Source: Nitrospiraceae bacterium UBA6905 (GTDB lineage Bacteria; Nitrospirota; Thermodesulfovibrionia; Thermodesulfovibrionales; UBA6898). From it: a DNA stretch of 30,398 nucleotides. The DNA is taken from assembly GCA_002451165.1 (NCBI GenBank), contig DKBH01000078.1, forward strand, positions 1 to 30,398, given 5' to 3'. This document shows positions 17,952-25,397 of the stretch, one piece after another (position 1 is the first letter of the stretch; every line of letters begins with the position of its first letter). Below the pieces are notes generated by a model. It did not search any database and was not told where the DNA came from. It saw nothing but the letters and a program-made list of their open reading frames with translations. Both the position numbers and the translations under genes were made by a program.

Positions 17952-19136
17952 CTATCTACATACCTCCCTATACATGGTCCGATGAGATAGCATAGCAAAG
18001 ATCATCCTCAGGAGTTTATGTGCCGTTGCAAAAACCGCCTTCTTAAACGGCTGCCCCTCGTTCTTTTTCCTCGTAAAGTAGGACCTGAATGTGTTGTTGT
18101 GCTGGATAACGTTCACCGTCATCAGCCAGATCACCCGCCGGAGATGCCGGTTGCCCCGCTTCGATATCCTGCTTTTCCCCTCAAACTTACCCGACTGATA
18201 CACCGTGGGATCAATACCGGCAAAGGCAATGAGTTTCTTGTGCGTGGCATAGTTGCCAATGCACCCTATCTCGGCAAGAAAGGTCGTCGCCGTGCCGTTG
18301 CTGATGCCATCGATTGACGTGACAATTTCAAAGTCCTCAAGCATAGACGCCCGACAATACTCGGTCAGAATCTTCGTCAGTTCCTCGTGGCGTTCCTGTA
18401 GGTGCTGAAGTGTTCTGACCTTGCCTTGCAGGATGAGCTCCTTTGCCGGGCTTATCGTAGCAACAGACTGCTTCGCCGCCCGTATCACATCCTCTGCCGT
18501 ATAGGTCAGCCGTGTTTCCACACCTTTTCTCTGCAACGCCTTCTGTATGGCCTTTGGCTTTGCCATCTTAACGAGCCGAGCAGACGGAAACTCCATGATG
18601 AAGTCCTGCATCACCCGGGTAGCCAGATTGCCGATACGTTCCAGTTCGGGGAAGGTGCTCTGAAGCAGTCGCTTGATCTCGACCTTATGGACGGTCAGCA
18701 GGTTGCCCACGGCTTCCCGCTCCCTCGCGATGTCCCGAAAGTCCTGCAGCTCCTGCGATAGGGACATCTGGCTGATGCTCGCCCGGTGCACCGGGAGGAA
18801 CTGGGCAATGCTCATGGCGTCTTTCTTGTCCGTCTTGGTCTGCCGCAAAGACAGTTTGGCGAAGTTGGCAATGAGCAGGGGATTGATCACCACGGTCGGT
18901 ATGCCTTTTGCCGTGAGAAAAGAATACAGGTTGATGTGATAACAGGCGGTGGATTCAACTGCGGCGATGACTTCCGAGAGATCCTTGCTGTGGTCTGTTA
19001 TCGCCTTCCACAGCTTCAGGAATCCCGCTGCGTCCATCGTAAAGGTCAGGGAAAACTGCTCTTTGCCGCTGCGGTCGATCCCTTGTGCTGAAGATGTGTC
19101 CTTGGCTACATCAATCCCCACGAAAAGCTCTGGCAT
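17952..19136 (-). CDS. IS110-family DEDD transposase/recombinase
   Basis: 394 residues from ATG at 19136, which has AAGGAGGTG about 6 nt upstream; the open frame continues upstream to 19529, but that part runs through the non-coding RNA region. The N-terminal RuvC-like DEDD domain has D9 (VGIDVAKD), E61 (AAVESTACY), D103 and D106 (KTDKKDA). A coiled-coil-like linker comes next. The C-terminal Transposase_20 domain has SIDGISNGTAT, FAGIDPTVYQSG and KSRISKRGNRHLR (residues ~321-333), which contains the conserved serine region used for strand exchange. The protein looks intact. The stop codon lies only four bases from the element end. It would act with the bridge RNA encoded upstream. Confidence 0.95.
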   Translation of the reverse strand: MPELFVGIDVAKDTSSAQGIDRSGKEQFSLTFTMDAAGFLKLWKAITDHSKDLSEVIAAVESTACYHINLYSFLTAKGIPTVVINPLLIANFAKLSLRQTKTDKKDAMSIAQFLPVHRASISQMSLSQELQDFRDIAREREAVGNLLTVHKVEIKRLLQSTFPELERIGNLATRVMQDFIMEFPSARLVKMAKPKAIQKALQRKGVETRLTYTAEDVIRAAKQSVATISPAKELILQGKVRTLQHLQERHEELTKILTEYCRASMLEDFEIVTSIDGISNGTATTFLAEIGCIGNYATHKKLIAFAGIDPTVYQSGKFEGKSRISKRGNRHLRRVIWLMTVNVIQHNNTFRSYFTRKKNEGQPFKKAVFATAHKLLRMIFAMLSHRTMYREVCR

Positions 19137-19176
19137 GGCCCCACCTCCTTGGCGTGCTTTCCGACAAGACAGGGTA

Positions 19177-19323
19177 TGCCTCCCCACCAATCCTCCCGCG
19201 TTACCAGGGCTCCTCAATGGCCCAATCATCCTATCATGGCTTAGGGAGGCAGGGAACAGACTGTAGTCAGGGTTCTTCGACCCAGGAAGTACTAAGTTCT
19301 CCTGCCTTACCGATCTTTCTCTC
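19177..19323 (-). ncRNA. Candidate IS110 bridge RNA (target and donor loops)
   Basis: Lies upstream of the transposase, in the same orientation. The target domain is closed by GGCAGGAGAAC (19306-19296) and GTTCCCTGCC (19257-19248), 10 bp with one bulged A, and contains a GGGT/ACCC hairpin (19283-19270). On either side of that hairpin are loop segments ACTTCCT (19290-19284) and TGACTACAG (19269-19261), which match the two flanks of the insertion. The donor domain is closed by TGCCTCCC (19251-19244) and GGGAGGCA (19184-19177). It contains a GGGC/GCCC hairpin (19223-19207), a left segment GATAGGATGATT (19235-19224) and a right segment TTGGTGGG (19190-19183) resembling the element ends. The two closing stems share four bases. 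The 5' and 3' ends of the RNA are estimates. Confidence 0.8.
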
Positions 19324-19348
19324 TTTATAGCATATTTGTTGGTAGGAG

Positions 19349-19526
19349 GAAGTTGGAAAGCAGCTCTTCGGAAGAGCAGCTCTATTTTCTCTTTGATACA
19401 GACATTCTTAAAAGCCTGAACCGTGAGCAGCGGACCGCTTATGATGGCTTGCGATGGGAGAAATTGATTTCCACTACCTTTGAGCGGGGGAACAATGAGG
19501 TCGTGCTGGGACGGCTGAAGCGCTGA
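19349..19526 (+). pseudogene. ArnT/PMT-like glycosyltransferase, 3' part beyond the IS
   Basis: 58 codons plus TGA (19524-19526), open in exactly the frame predicted when the IS and one core copy are removed. The junction reads LDDF-RK-LESSSEEQLYFLF, then ends EVVLGRLKR, a plausible C-terminal periplasmic domain of this glycosyltransferase family. It has no start signal of its own, so it is a displaced gene end rather than a gene. Confidence 0.85.
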
Positions 19527-19568
19527 CAAAAGTCGCCTGCTGTAGGTGCCAGATCAGTCGATCGGATA

Positions 19569-20288
19569 TCAGATGCTGATAAGGCCCTCCGCACTGTCGC
19601 GCATGAAGTACGGCCAGATATCCTCAGCCGGTATGTCAAAGAGGTACTTCACGTCCGCAGGCACAACTTTCCACTGACCACGTGCGATTTCCACGGCAAG
19701 CTGCCCCGGGCTCCATCCGGCATACCCGGCATAGACGCGGAACCGTTCATCCGTATCGTGCTTATCGAGCAACCCTTCGAGGACAGACCTGCTGGACGTG
19801 ATATACACACTGCCGAATAGCCGCTGTGCACCAGTGATACTGTTTCGCAGCAGCATCAGACAGTTCATCTCCTTCAAGGCTACTGGACCGCCCTCATAGA
19901 CGAATTGTTCTTTGCCCAACTTTTCCACTCTGTCCGGGAAGAGGTGAGAGAGCTTGAGCTCAGACGGCCGGTTGATCACGATACCTGCGGAGCCCCAGGC
20001 ATCGTGCCGGACCATGAGGATAACTGTCTCCCGAAAGCGCGGGTCTGTGATAGAGCGGTCAGCAACGAGAAAGACCCCTGCGGCGCCCTCGTAATCCGAA
20101 CCAGTCCGCGCAAGCGGCGTCCGATGCGAATGCTGTTGAAGCGGCAGATCGCCCGATGCTGCTTCTACCATAAGCAGGTTCAGCACAAGCAGAACAAGCA
20201 GGCAGGTTTTGGAGGCTAGGAAGGGTATAGTTCTCGATATGCCCGAAGCTGTTTTCATTTTAAGCATGGTGGTGCGTAATATATTCAT
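19569..20288 (-). CDS. AlgH/YqgE (UPF0301) family protein with N-terminal signal or anchor
   Basis: 239 residues. The last ~175 form the AlgH/YqgE fold: GVFLVADRSITDPRFRETVILMV, written here without its final two residues in the family consensus, then AGIVINRPSELKLSHLFP, VYEGGPV and RVYAGYAGWSPGQLAVEI with a terminal WPYFMRD. Family members are normally ~185-190 residues and cytoplasmic. This one has about 50 extra N-terminal residues with a basic region and a hydrophobic stretch (CLLVLLVLNLLMVEAASG), which looks like a signal peptide. Function in the family is unsettled. Several in-frame start codons precede the hydrophobic segment and the exact one is uncertain. It converges with the glycosyltransferase remnant. 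Confidence 0.85.
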   Translation of the reverse strand: MNILRTTMLKMKTASGISRTIPFLASKTCLLVLLVLNLLMVEAASGDLPLQQHSHRTPLARTGSDYEGAAGVFLVADRSITDPRFRETVILMVRHDAWGSAGIVINRPSELKLSHLFPDRVEKLGKEQFVYEGGPVALKEMNCLMLLRNSITGAQRLFGSVYITSSRSVLEGLLDKHDTDERFRVYAGYAGWSPGQLAVEIARGQWKVVPADVKYLFDIPAEDIWPYFMRDSAEGLISI

Positions 20289-20718
20289 GACCTATTGTAG
20301 CACTATCTGCAGAATGTTCTCACAGGACAGCAGGACCCCATGCTCTTGCAAGCCGATCATGCGGACAAACAGCCTGCTGTCTGGCTGATTGTATCCCAAA
20401 CAAGAGAGATAAACTCCTTTTTGGTGCCTGTGACAACAGAAGCGGCCACCATGAATCTCAGCAGAAGAGTAAATAACTATTTATGAGGTGAAAGTACGCT
20501 ATGGCTTCAGGGGGAATAACGAGAATGATAAGAAGACATTATGCTGCAACATATGACCTTACTGAGCGATACCTCGCGATAAGCCTGTAAGAGTTCTTGA
20601 TATTACGGCAAGGCGTATGTCATGGATCACTACAGGCTTGACGGCGTTGAGCACAGTTGTTTGCAGCCTGAGCGTTGCATGATAAGATAAGGAGAAGCCA
20701 GCCAGGGGGTGTTTAAGA
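20289..20718. other. 430-bp gap before cfa, possible gene remnant at 20501-20690
   Basis: No intact gene. A 29-codon frame from ATG at 20501 (GAGGTG about 10 nt upstream) reads RRHYAATYDLTERYLAI. Protein-like sequence then continues in two other frames: PVRVLDI at about 20584-20604 and GKAYVMDHYRLDGVEH from about 20607 to a stop at 20688-20690. The order resembles the start of a class I methyltransferase broken by two frameshifts, but this is speculative. Confidence 0.25.
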
Positions 20719-21867
20719 ATGTCTGTCAGGAGACTACGTCAGGCAATTGAGGATATCCTTGAGCCATCGGGTGTGAACCTCGACGGCGGCAATCCGTGGG
20801 ACCTGAGGATTAGTGACGAGCGTATGTTCCAGCGGGTCATACGCGAAGGGAGTCTCGGCTTGGGGGAGTCCTATATCGACGGATGGTGGGACTGCGACCG
20901 CCTTGATGAACTCTTCGCGAGGGTCATGCCGACCAAAGCCGAAGAACGGATCAGAAAGCACGGGAAAATGCTTCTTGAGATAATCGGCGCCACTCTCGTG
21001 AACCCCGGCCGGAAGTCGCAGGCGTCACACGTAGGCGAGCGGCATTATGACAGGGGGAACGAATTGTTCCGGCGAATGCTTGATCGGCTGTTGATCTACA
21101 GCTGCGCCTACTGGAAAGGATCACAGGACCTTGATACGGCTCAGAAGGCCAAGCTGGAGATGATCTGCAGAAAACTGGCACTGAAGCCGGGAGACCGTGT
21201 ACTGGACATTGGGTGTGGTTGGGGCGGGCTTGCGAAGTATGCTGCCGAACACTACGGAGTTCGTGTCGTCGGCATTACGATATCAGGAGAACAGGTGGAG
21301 CTTGGGAGGGAACTCTGCCGGGGGTTTCCGGTGGAGATCAGGCTGCAGGATTACCGTGACGTCACGGAACGTTTTGATCACATCGTGTCTGTCGGCATGT
21401 TCGAACATGTGGGGTACCGCAATTACCGATGCTATATGGAAAAGGTCTGCTCTTGCCTGAAGGATGGAGGCCTGTTCCTGCTGCATACCATAGGGAGCGA
21501 CGTCTCACAGCTTACCCTCGACCCCTGGATACGGAAATATATCTTCCCCAACTCGCATATCCCTTCGATGAAGCAGATCAGCGATGCAGCTGAGGGCCTT
21601 TTCATTGTAGAGGACTTCCATAACATCGGCTCCTATTACGATGCGACCCTGATGGCGTGGTTTCGCAACTTCGACAACAGCTGGGATTTCCTGCAGCAGC
21701 TCTATGATAGTCGTTTTTACCGCATGTGGAAATATTATCTGTTAAGCTGCGCAGGGACATTCCGGGCGCGCTGCCTCCATGTATGGCAGCTCGTCTTTTC
21801 GAAAAGGGGTATCCCCGGCGGGTATGATTCCATATGCCGATCCTTTGATCCGGCCGAAAGAGTGTAG
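20719..21867 (+). CDS. cfa: Cyclopropane-fatty-acyl-phospholipid synthase
   Basis: 382 residues, close to E. coli Cfa in length. This SAM-dependent enzyme adds a methylene bridge to unsaturated acyl chains of membrane phospholipids. The N-terminal domain (~1-100) has GSLGLGESYIDGWWDCD. The methyltransferase domain contains HYDRGNELFRRMLD, the SAM-binding VLDIGCGWGGLAKY at about residue 160, ITISGEQVE, and FDHIVSVGMFEHVG with the active-site Glu and His region. Next come HTIG and YIFPNSHIPS, and the C-terminus has WQLVFSKRG. ATG at 20719 has AGGGGGTG about 8 nt upstream. It appears to be a single-gene unit. Confidence 0.97.
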   Translation: MSVRRLRQAIEDILEPSGVNLDGGNPWDLRISDERMFQRVIREGSLGLGESYIDGWWDCDRLDELFARVMPTKAEERIRKHGKMLLEIIGATLVNPGRKSQASHVGERHYDRGNELFRRMLDRLLIYSCAYWKGSQDLDTAQKAKLEMICRKLALKPGDRVLDIGCGWGGLAKYAAEHYGVRVVGITISGEQVELGRELCRGFPVEIRLQDYRDVTERFDHIVSVGMFEHVGYRNYRCYMEKVCSCLKDGGLFLLHTIGSDVSQLTLDPWIRKYIFPNSHIPSMKQISDAAEGLFIVEDFHNIGSYYDATLMAWFRNFDNSWDFLQQLYDSRFYRMWKYYLLSCAGTFRARCLHVWQLVFSKRGIPGGYDSICRSFDPAERV

Positions 21868-22135
21868 CCAGCCGTCAGAAAGATCTCTTGGCTAAGGTAG
21901 CGCCACAACCGCAGAAAAAGATCAGCAGATAATACATGCATGACGGGGCCGGCCCTTTATGCAGCAGGGGACTGGTTGCCGGGCAGCTCAGGAGCGCATC
22001 ACCTGCAAGAGCGCTAGCCCAGGATGTACCGCCATCGGCGAGACTCTGTTCGGTCCAGCGACAGAGCATGCATAAGATAATACGGTCCATGGAGGAACTG
22101 ACAGCGGCAATGGGGGACTATGATGCAGAAGAGTG

Positions 22136-23176
22136 TCAGTAGTTGTTGATCGCGTCGATGAATTTTCTTAACAGACCGTAGTCCCACCGATTGAAGTCCA
22201 GAATGAGCCTCTGGAGACCGGCTATGTCGGGCTCATCAGCTTCTTCCGGGAGAGGTCCTGAGAGATAGAGCTCACCGCCGGGAGAGAGTATACCGCTGAA
22301 ATTATCCCGCAAGTAGTGGAGACATTCGTGATCGACAGGTGTTGCAAGGCGAATGACCAGCCTGCCATCGACATACCTGAGGCTGTGATACCTGTGGTAA
22401 AAGCGATTAATTCTTTCTATTGCGTCCTCAACGGAATTAACGCGTTCAAAGAGAAAGAAATCAGAATCACTGATATATTGCCCGGTAAGGAGTTCCTTCT
22501 TGAAGAACGTCATCCACCGCTCCCAATATGTCCCGTCAGGCTCATCGATCAAAATCAACGGGATAGGTTCGTGTTTGCCGGTCTGCAGGAGGGTAAGAAT
22601 TTCCATAGCCTCGTCGAGCGTGCCGAATCCCCCCGGAAAAAGGGCTATAGCATTCGCTTCTTTGACAAAGGCTACCTTCCGGCTGAAGAAGTATTTATAT
22701 ATGATAAGACGAGGGTTGCCGGCGAGGACGGGATTAGGCTTTTGCTCAAAAGGAAGCCGGATGTTGACCCCGAAGGAATTCTCGGCTCCTGCGCCTTCAT
22801 TAACGGCCAGCATGATCCCGCCCCCTGCCCCGGTAATGACCATGTATCCCTCCTCAGTAAGCCTCTTCCCCAAGCTCCGGGCCATATGGTACACCTGCTC
22901 ATGCTGATCTGTCCTGGCCGAGCCGAAAACTGTCACCTTCCTGCGGTCTCGGTAGGGGCTGAATACCTTGGAGGTAAAGCGCATCTCTTTCAGAGAAGTG
23001 TTCATCAGCTTTAGATCCGCCCTGTCAGCACGTCCGGTATTCTCGATGCCCGCCTTTAGCGCGGCAAGGATCATTTCGCGCACAATGTCCCGGTGGCGGA
23101 TATCACCGGCCAGGCTCATCAGCTCTTCAATGCGATCATCCAGAAGGCCGTTTGTTCTTGTAAAATTAATGTCCAA
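22136..23176 (-). CDS. LOG-family (TIGR00730-like) protein, lysine-decarboxylase-fold
   Basis: 346 residues. The central Rossmann domain has VTVFGSART, MVITGAGGGIMLAVNEGA, KVAFVKEANAIALFPGGFGTLDE and LTLLQTGKHEPIPLILID. The PGGFGTLDE motif is the LOG-family hallmark; these proteins hydrolyse nucleoside 5'-monophosphates to base and ribose 5-phosphate. An N-terminal helical extension (~1-75) and a C-terminal ~90-residue region make it longer than the minimal ~190-residue LOG proteins. The start is TTG at 23176 with AGAGGAGA about 9 nt upstream. I see nothing functional in the 268 bp between cfa and this gene. Whether it acts on AMP/CMP or is a PpnN-like nucleosidase cannot be told. Confidence 0.88.
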   Translation of the reverse strand: MDINFTRTNGLLDDRIEELMSLAGDIRHRDIVREMILAALKAGIENTGRADRADLKLMNTSLKEMRFTSKVFSPYRDRRKVTVFGSARTDQHEQVYHMARSLGKRLTEEGYMVITGAGGGIMLAVNEGAGAENSFGVNIRLPFEQKPNPVLAGNPRLIIYKYFFSRKVAFVKEANAIALFPGGFGTLDEAMEILTLLQTGKHEPIPLILIDEPDGTYWERWMTFFKKELLTGQYISDSDFFLFERVNSVEDAIERINRFYHRYHSLRYVDGRLVIRLATPVDHECLHYLRDNFSGILSPGGELYLSGPLPEEADEPDIAGLQRLILDFNRWDYGLLRKFIDAINNY

Positions 23177-23309
23177 GAGCTAAGATCTCCTCTCTTGCTC
23201 GCTACATCCATCATGTAAGTTGCGACGTTTTTCCCAGTTCTGGATCTCAGTGAAAAAATACAGAATCACGCCGGAGGGATCGCTGCTGCTGCGTACCTGC
23301 CGCAGTCCC

Positions 23310-23942
23310 TCAGTCCTGAAGCATGGTAAAGGCAAGCTGCTGCTGAGAGAAGCCTGCAAGTTCGATGTTTTTCCGTGCCTGAAGAACCCTTGTAGCGTAC
23401 CAGGAAGCACCGCCCACATACCGGACGAGCGCCTGCCTGAGATCGTTCGTTTCTGAGAGATAAGTCGCAAGCACATGGGCACCGGCGGCGATATTGGTTG
23501 ATATCTTGTAGAGGTCATTCCTTTCTTCTACAATGCCTTTCTCTTTCAGCTCTTCCAGCCATACGCCCGGCATTATTCCCATAAGACCGATAGCACCTTT
23601 ATCGCTTTCCGCATGCGGATTGAAATTGGACTCCACGACGCAGATAGCAAGGATAAGGTCCCTGTTGCCGGTCATTGCTGCTGCATTATAGATCTTCATC
23701 AGGACCTGTTCCGGCATATCAGAGTTATCTTTCATCCATTCTATGATGGCCTTTTTTGTCGTTTCCTTTGTATCCCTGCTGCCTGGGAAAGAATACGACG
23801 CATTCGCCGATACATTTGCCGACATGAACACATATGTCAGTGAAAGACCGCCTATGACCACAAGAATAGAAAGACCAAACAGTGCTGGTGATACCTTTTT
23901 ACGCAGGATATTCATATGGTTTCTTATCTTCTGTTTCAGCAT
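23310..23942 (-). CDS. Membrane-anchored lytic transglycosylase (SLT domain)
   Basis: 210 residues. One N-terminal TM helix or uncleaved signal (FGLSILVVIGGLSLTYVF), then a goose-lysozyme-like SLT domain: catalytic Glu in AICVVESNFNPHAES, GAIGLMGIMPGVW, and a downstream NIAAGAHVLATYL with VRYVGGASWYATRVL. It cleaves peptidoglycan glycan strands with anhydro-sugar formation and acts in the periplasm. ATG at 23942 has AGGAGGT 4 nt upstream. It may be co-transcribed with the LOG gene 133 bp downstream, but no functional link is evident. Confidence 0.93.
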   Translation of the reverse strand: MLKQKIRNHMNILRKKVSPALFGLSILVVIGGLSLTYVFMSANVSANASYSFPGSRDTKETTKKAIIEWMKDNSDMPEQVLMKIYNAAAMTGNRDLILAICVVESNFNPHAESDKGAIGLMGIMPGVWLEELKEKGIVEERNDLYKISTNIAAGAHVLATYLSETNDLRQALVRYVGGASWYATRVLQARKNIELAGFSQQQLAFTMLQD

Positions 23943-24267
23943 GAGTACCTCCTGAAATCCTAATCCTTATATGACAGCATGTTTGCCTTAACGCTGTGTA
24001 CGTCAGTTATCTAAAAAAATCCCTATGTCGTAGAGTAGTGCCTCGATTGCATGGGAAAAGCTTGATGCGCCTGGCCGCGCTAGGGAAGAATTGTATGAAT
24101 TGGTGTATGGCTATTTAACCATAAACCATGGATGTTTTGTCAACTTATCAGTATGAAAAAAGGTGAAGCTAAGGAGAGAATAAAGAAGAAACTGCATCTT
24201 TATTATGAGGTGCGCTCATTCTTTCTCCAGGATAATGATACTGCCGCCTTCTTGGTATAATGAGGCC
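23943..24267. other. 325-bp divergent promoter region between slt and trxC
   Basis: No gene. An inverted repeat AATAAAGA (24179-24186) / TCTTTATT (24197-24204) with a 10-nt loop lies upstream of the trxC -10. It lacks a GC stem or T-run and is more likely an operator or chance than a terminator. Confidence 0.35.
24253..24261 (+). promoter_or_regulatory. Extended -10 promoter for trxC
   Basis: TGGTATAAT (24253-24261) is an extended -10 with a perfect hexamer. No clear -35 is present. The ATG at 24268 begins 6 nt after it, at the expected transcription start, so the mRNA could be leaderless. Confidence 0.5.
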
Positions 24268-24702
24268 ATGAGCGAAATGCTGCATATTGTCTGTCCCAGC
24301 TGTGCTGGTGTGAACAGATTGCCCTCTTCCAGACTGTCGGAAGGCCCGAAATGCGGCAAGTGCAAGAGGCCGCTTTTCCAAGGTGAGCCGGTGGAAATGA
24401 CCAATGCGACCTTTGACCGCCACATTTCCCGGAATGACATACCGGTGGTCGTGGACTTCTGGGCAGCATGGTGCGGACCCTGCAAGATGATGGCCCCACT
24501 CTTTGCCCGGGCCGCTGCACAGCTTGAACCGCTGGTGCGCTTTGCAAAGGTCAATACGGATCAGGAACAGGGGATTGCAGGCCGGTTCAATATCATGAGC
24601 ATCCCCACGGTTATCATTTTCCGAGCAGGGCAGGAGATTGCTCGCCAGGCAGGAGCGCTCGATATGAGCCGCCTGGTGTCTTGGGTGCAGTCGCAGATCT
24701 GA
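24268..24702 (+). CDS. trxC: Thioredoxin 2 (zinc-binding N-terminus)
   Basis: 144 residues. The N-terminal zinc ribbon has C9-x2-C12 and C29-x2-C32 (CPSC, CGKC), as in E. coli Trx2. A thioredoxin fold follows with WCGPC at residues 68-72 and the cis-Pro loop SIPTVIIF. It is a cytoplasmic dithiol reductase, in other bacteria linked to oxidative stress. The open frame extends to 24205, but family alignment and the -10 position favour ATG at 24268. GAGG is only 2 nt from the ATG, too close for a normal Shine-Dalgarno. It converges with the gene at 24735. Confidence 0.95.
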   Translation: MSEMLHIVCPSCAGVNRLPSSRLSEGPKCGKCKRPLFQGEPVEMTNATFDRHISRNDIPVVVDFWAAWCGPCKMMAPLFARAAAQLEPLVRFAKVNTDQEQGIAGRFNIMSIPTVIIFRAGQEIARQAGALDMSRLVSWVQSQI

Positions 24703-24734
24703 GAAAAGCCCTGTCAGCCTAACAGCGAACCCCC

Positions 24735-24992
24735 TTAGTTTCTCCCGGAAAGACTCCCAGGGATGGTGAACCGCTCGGCTATGATCCTTCTGAATCTTGG
24801 CATGTAGATGAGGTCATAAACGGATTCCTTATCCGGGAAGAGCACAAGCGCGGCCTTTTTTGTCTGGTCTATCAGGTCCAGGGATTCCCGGAGCGAAAGC
24901 GAGGACTGCATGAGCACTGCTTCAGCGAGATCGACAATGAACCTGAGCCGCCGCATCTTCTTTTCTTCTTCCCTGATGAGATCTTCCTGCAT
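24735..24992 (-). CDS. Small helical hypothetical protein
   Basis: 85 residues, no recognised family and no signal peptide. The N-terminus is charged (EDLIREEEKKMRRLRF), followed by an amphipathic helix region (VDLAEAVLMQSSLSLRESLD) and a KESVYDLIYMPRFRRIIAE segment. It lies 21 bp downstream of the HNH gene on the same strand, so co-transcription is likely. The coherent helical composition supports it being real. Confidence 0.6.
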   Translation of the reverse strand: MQEDLIREEEKKMRRLRFIVDLAEAVLMQSSLSLRESLDLIDQTKKAALVLFPDKESVYDLIYMPRFRRIIAERFTIPGSLSGRN

Positions 24993-25013
24993 ACTTCTTC
25001 AGGTATTATACCT

Positions 25014-25340
25014 TTATCTGTCCTGCTGGTTCAGATAATCGGCAAGTATGCCCCTGCTGTGTTCGTCCTCATGACAGTAGACGCAGAGATTTTCCCAGTT
25101 GGAGCCGTCGGATGGGTTGTTCCTATGGTTGCCGTCTTTATGATGGACCGTCAGCAGATGCCGGTCCTTGGGGCCGAATTCCCTTCCGCACTTGGCGCAG
25201 ATGAGCCCATGAATCTTCAGGGACTCATCCCGGTAATTGTCGGAAGCGGTCCTTGTCTTAAATTCCCGTACAATATCGGCAACGGATTTTTCACTCACCG
25301 GTCTATGCGGCATGCTCTTTCTGAAACGGCGCTGTCTCAT
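25014..25340 (-). CDS. HNH endonuclease (YajD-like)
   Basis: 108 residues. The HNH core has a zinc-binding CAKCG and CVYCH pair and the catalytic segment LLTVHHKDGNHRNN followed by NWENLCVYCHEDEH. This is the size and layout of YajD-type small HNH nucleases. A basic N-terminus (MRQRRFRK) may contact DNA; a second ATG nine codons in is an alternative start. Targets are unknown. It sits 57 bp downstream of the radical SAM repair-type gene, and DNA metabolism is the shared theme of this region. Confidence 0.85.
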   Translation of the reverse strand: MRQRRFRKSMPHRPVSEKSVADIVREFKTRTASDNYRDESLKIHGLICAKCGREFGPKDRHLLTVHHKDGNHRNNPSDGSNWENLCVYCHEDEHSRGILADYLNQQDR

Positions 25341-25397
25341 CTCCGCTCCTTGTAATGCTTCTTGGCGGCGTAAGTGCTACCACGAAACGCACGTGTA

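Larger units (their letters stand above)
17946..19348 (-). mobile_element. IS110-family insertion sequence, about 1.4 kb, flanked by CT (AG) core
   Basis: Complete-looking element. The element body is 17948-19346, bounded by the dinucleotide AG on the plus strand (17946-17947 and 19347-19348), which is CT in transposase orientation. It contains one transposase gene and about 210 bp of non-coding sequence upstream of it, with a very short right end, as in the IS110 group. There are no terminal inverted repeats and no longer target duplication, as expected for this family. The boundaries were fixed by restoring the host gene: joining ...GATGACTTC-AG-GAAGTTGG... yields an uninterrupted reading frame. 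The single core dinucleotide is the only duplicated sequence. Confidence 0.92.

Noticed and set aside
19362..19382. Near-palindrome AGCAGCTCTTCGGAAGAGC close to the IS end, considered as part of the element
   Set aside because: It is in frame as codons of the restored glycosyltransferase (SSSEEQL), so it belongs to the host gene; it may only help mark the site.
19137..19529. Upstream extension of the transposase frame to a start at 19529
   Set aside because: ATG at 19136 has an ideal Shine-Dalgarno and begins the conserved DEDD domain; the extension runs through the bridge-RNA region and into host sequence.
21936..22142. 68-codon plus-strand ORF and an opposing 71-codon ORF after cfa
   Set aside because: No ribosome-binding site, unusual composition, and neither resembles a known protein; no evidence favours either.
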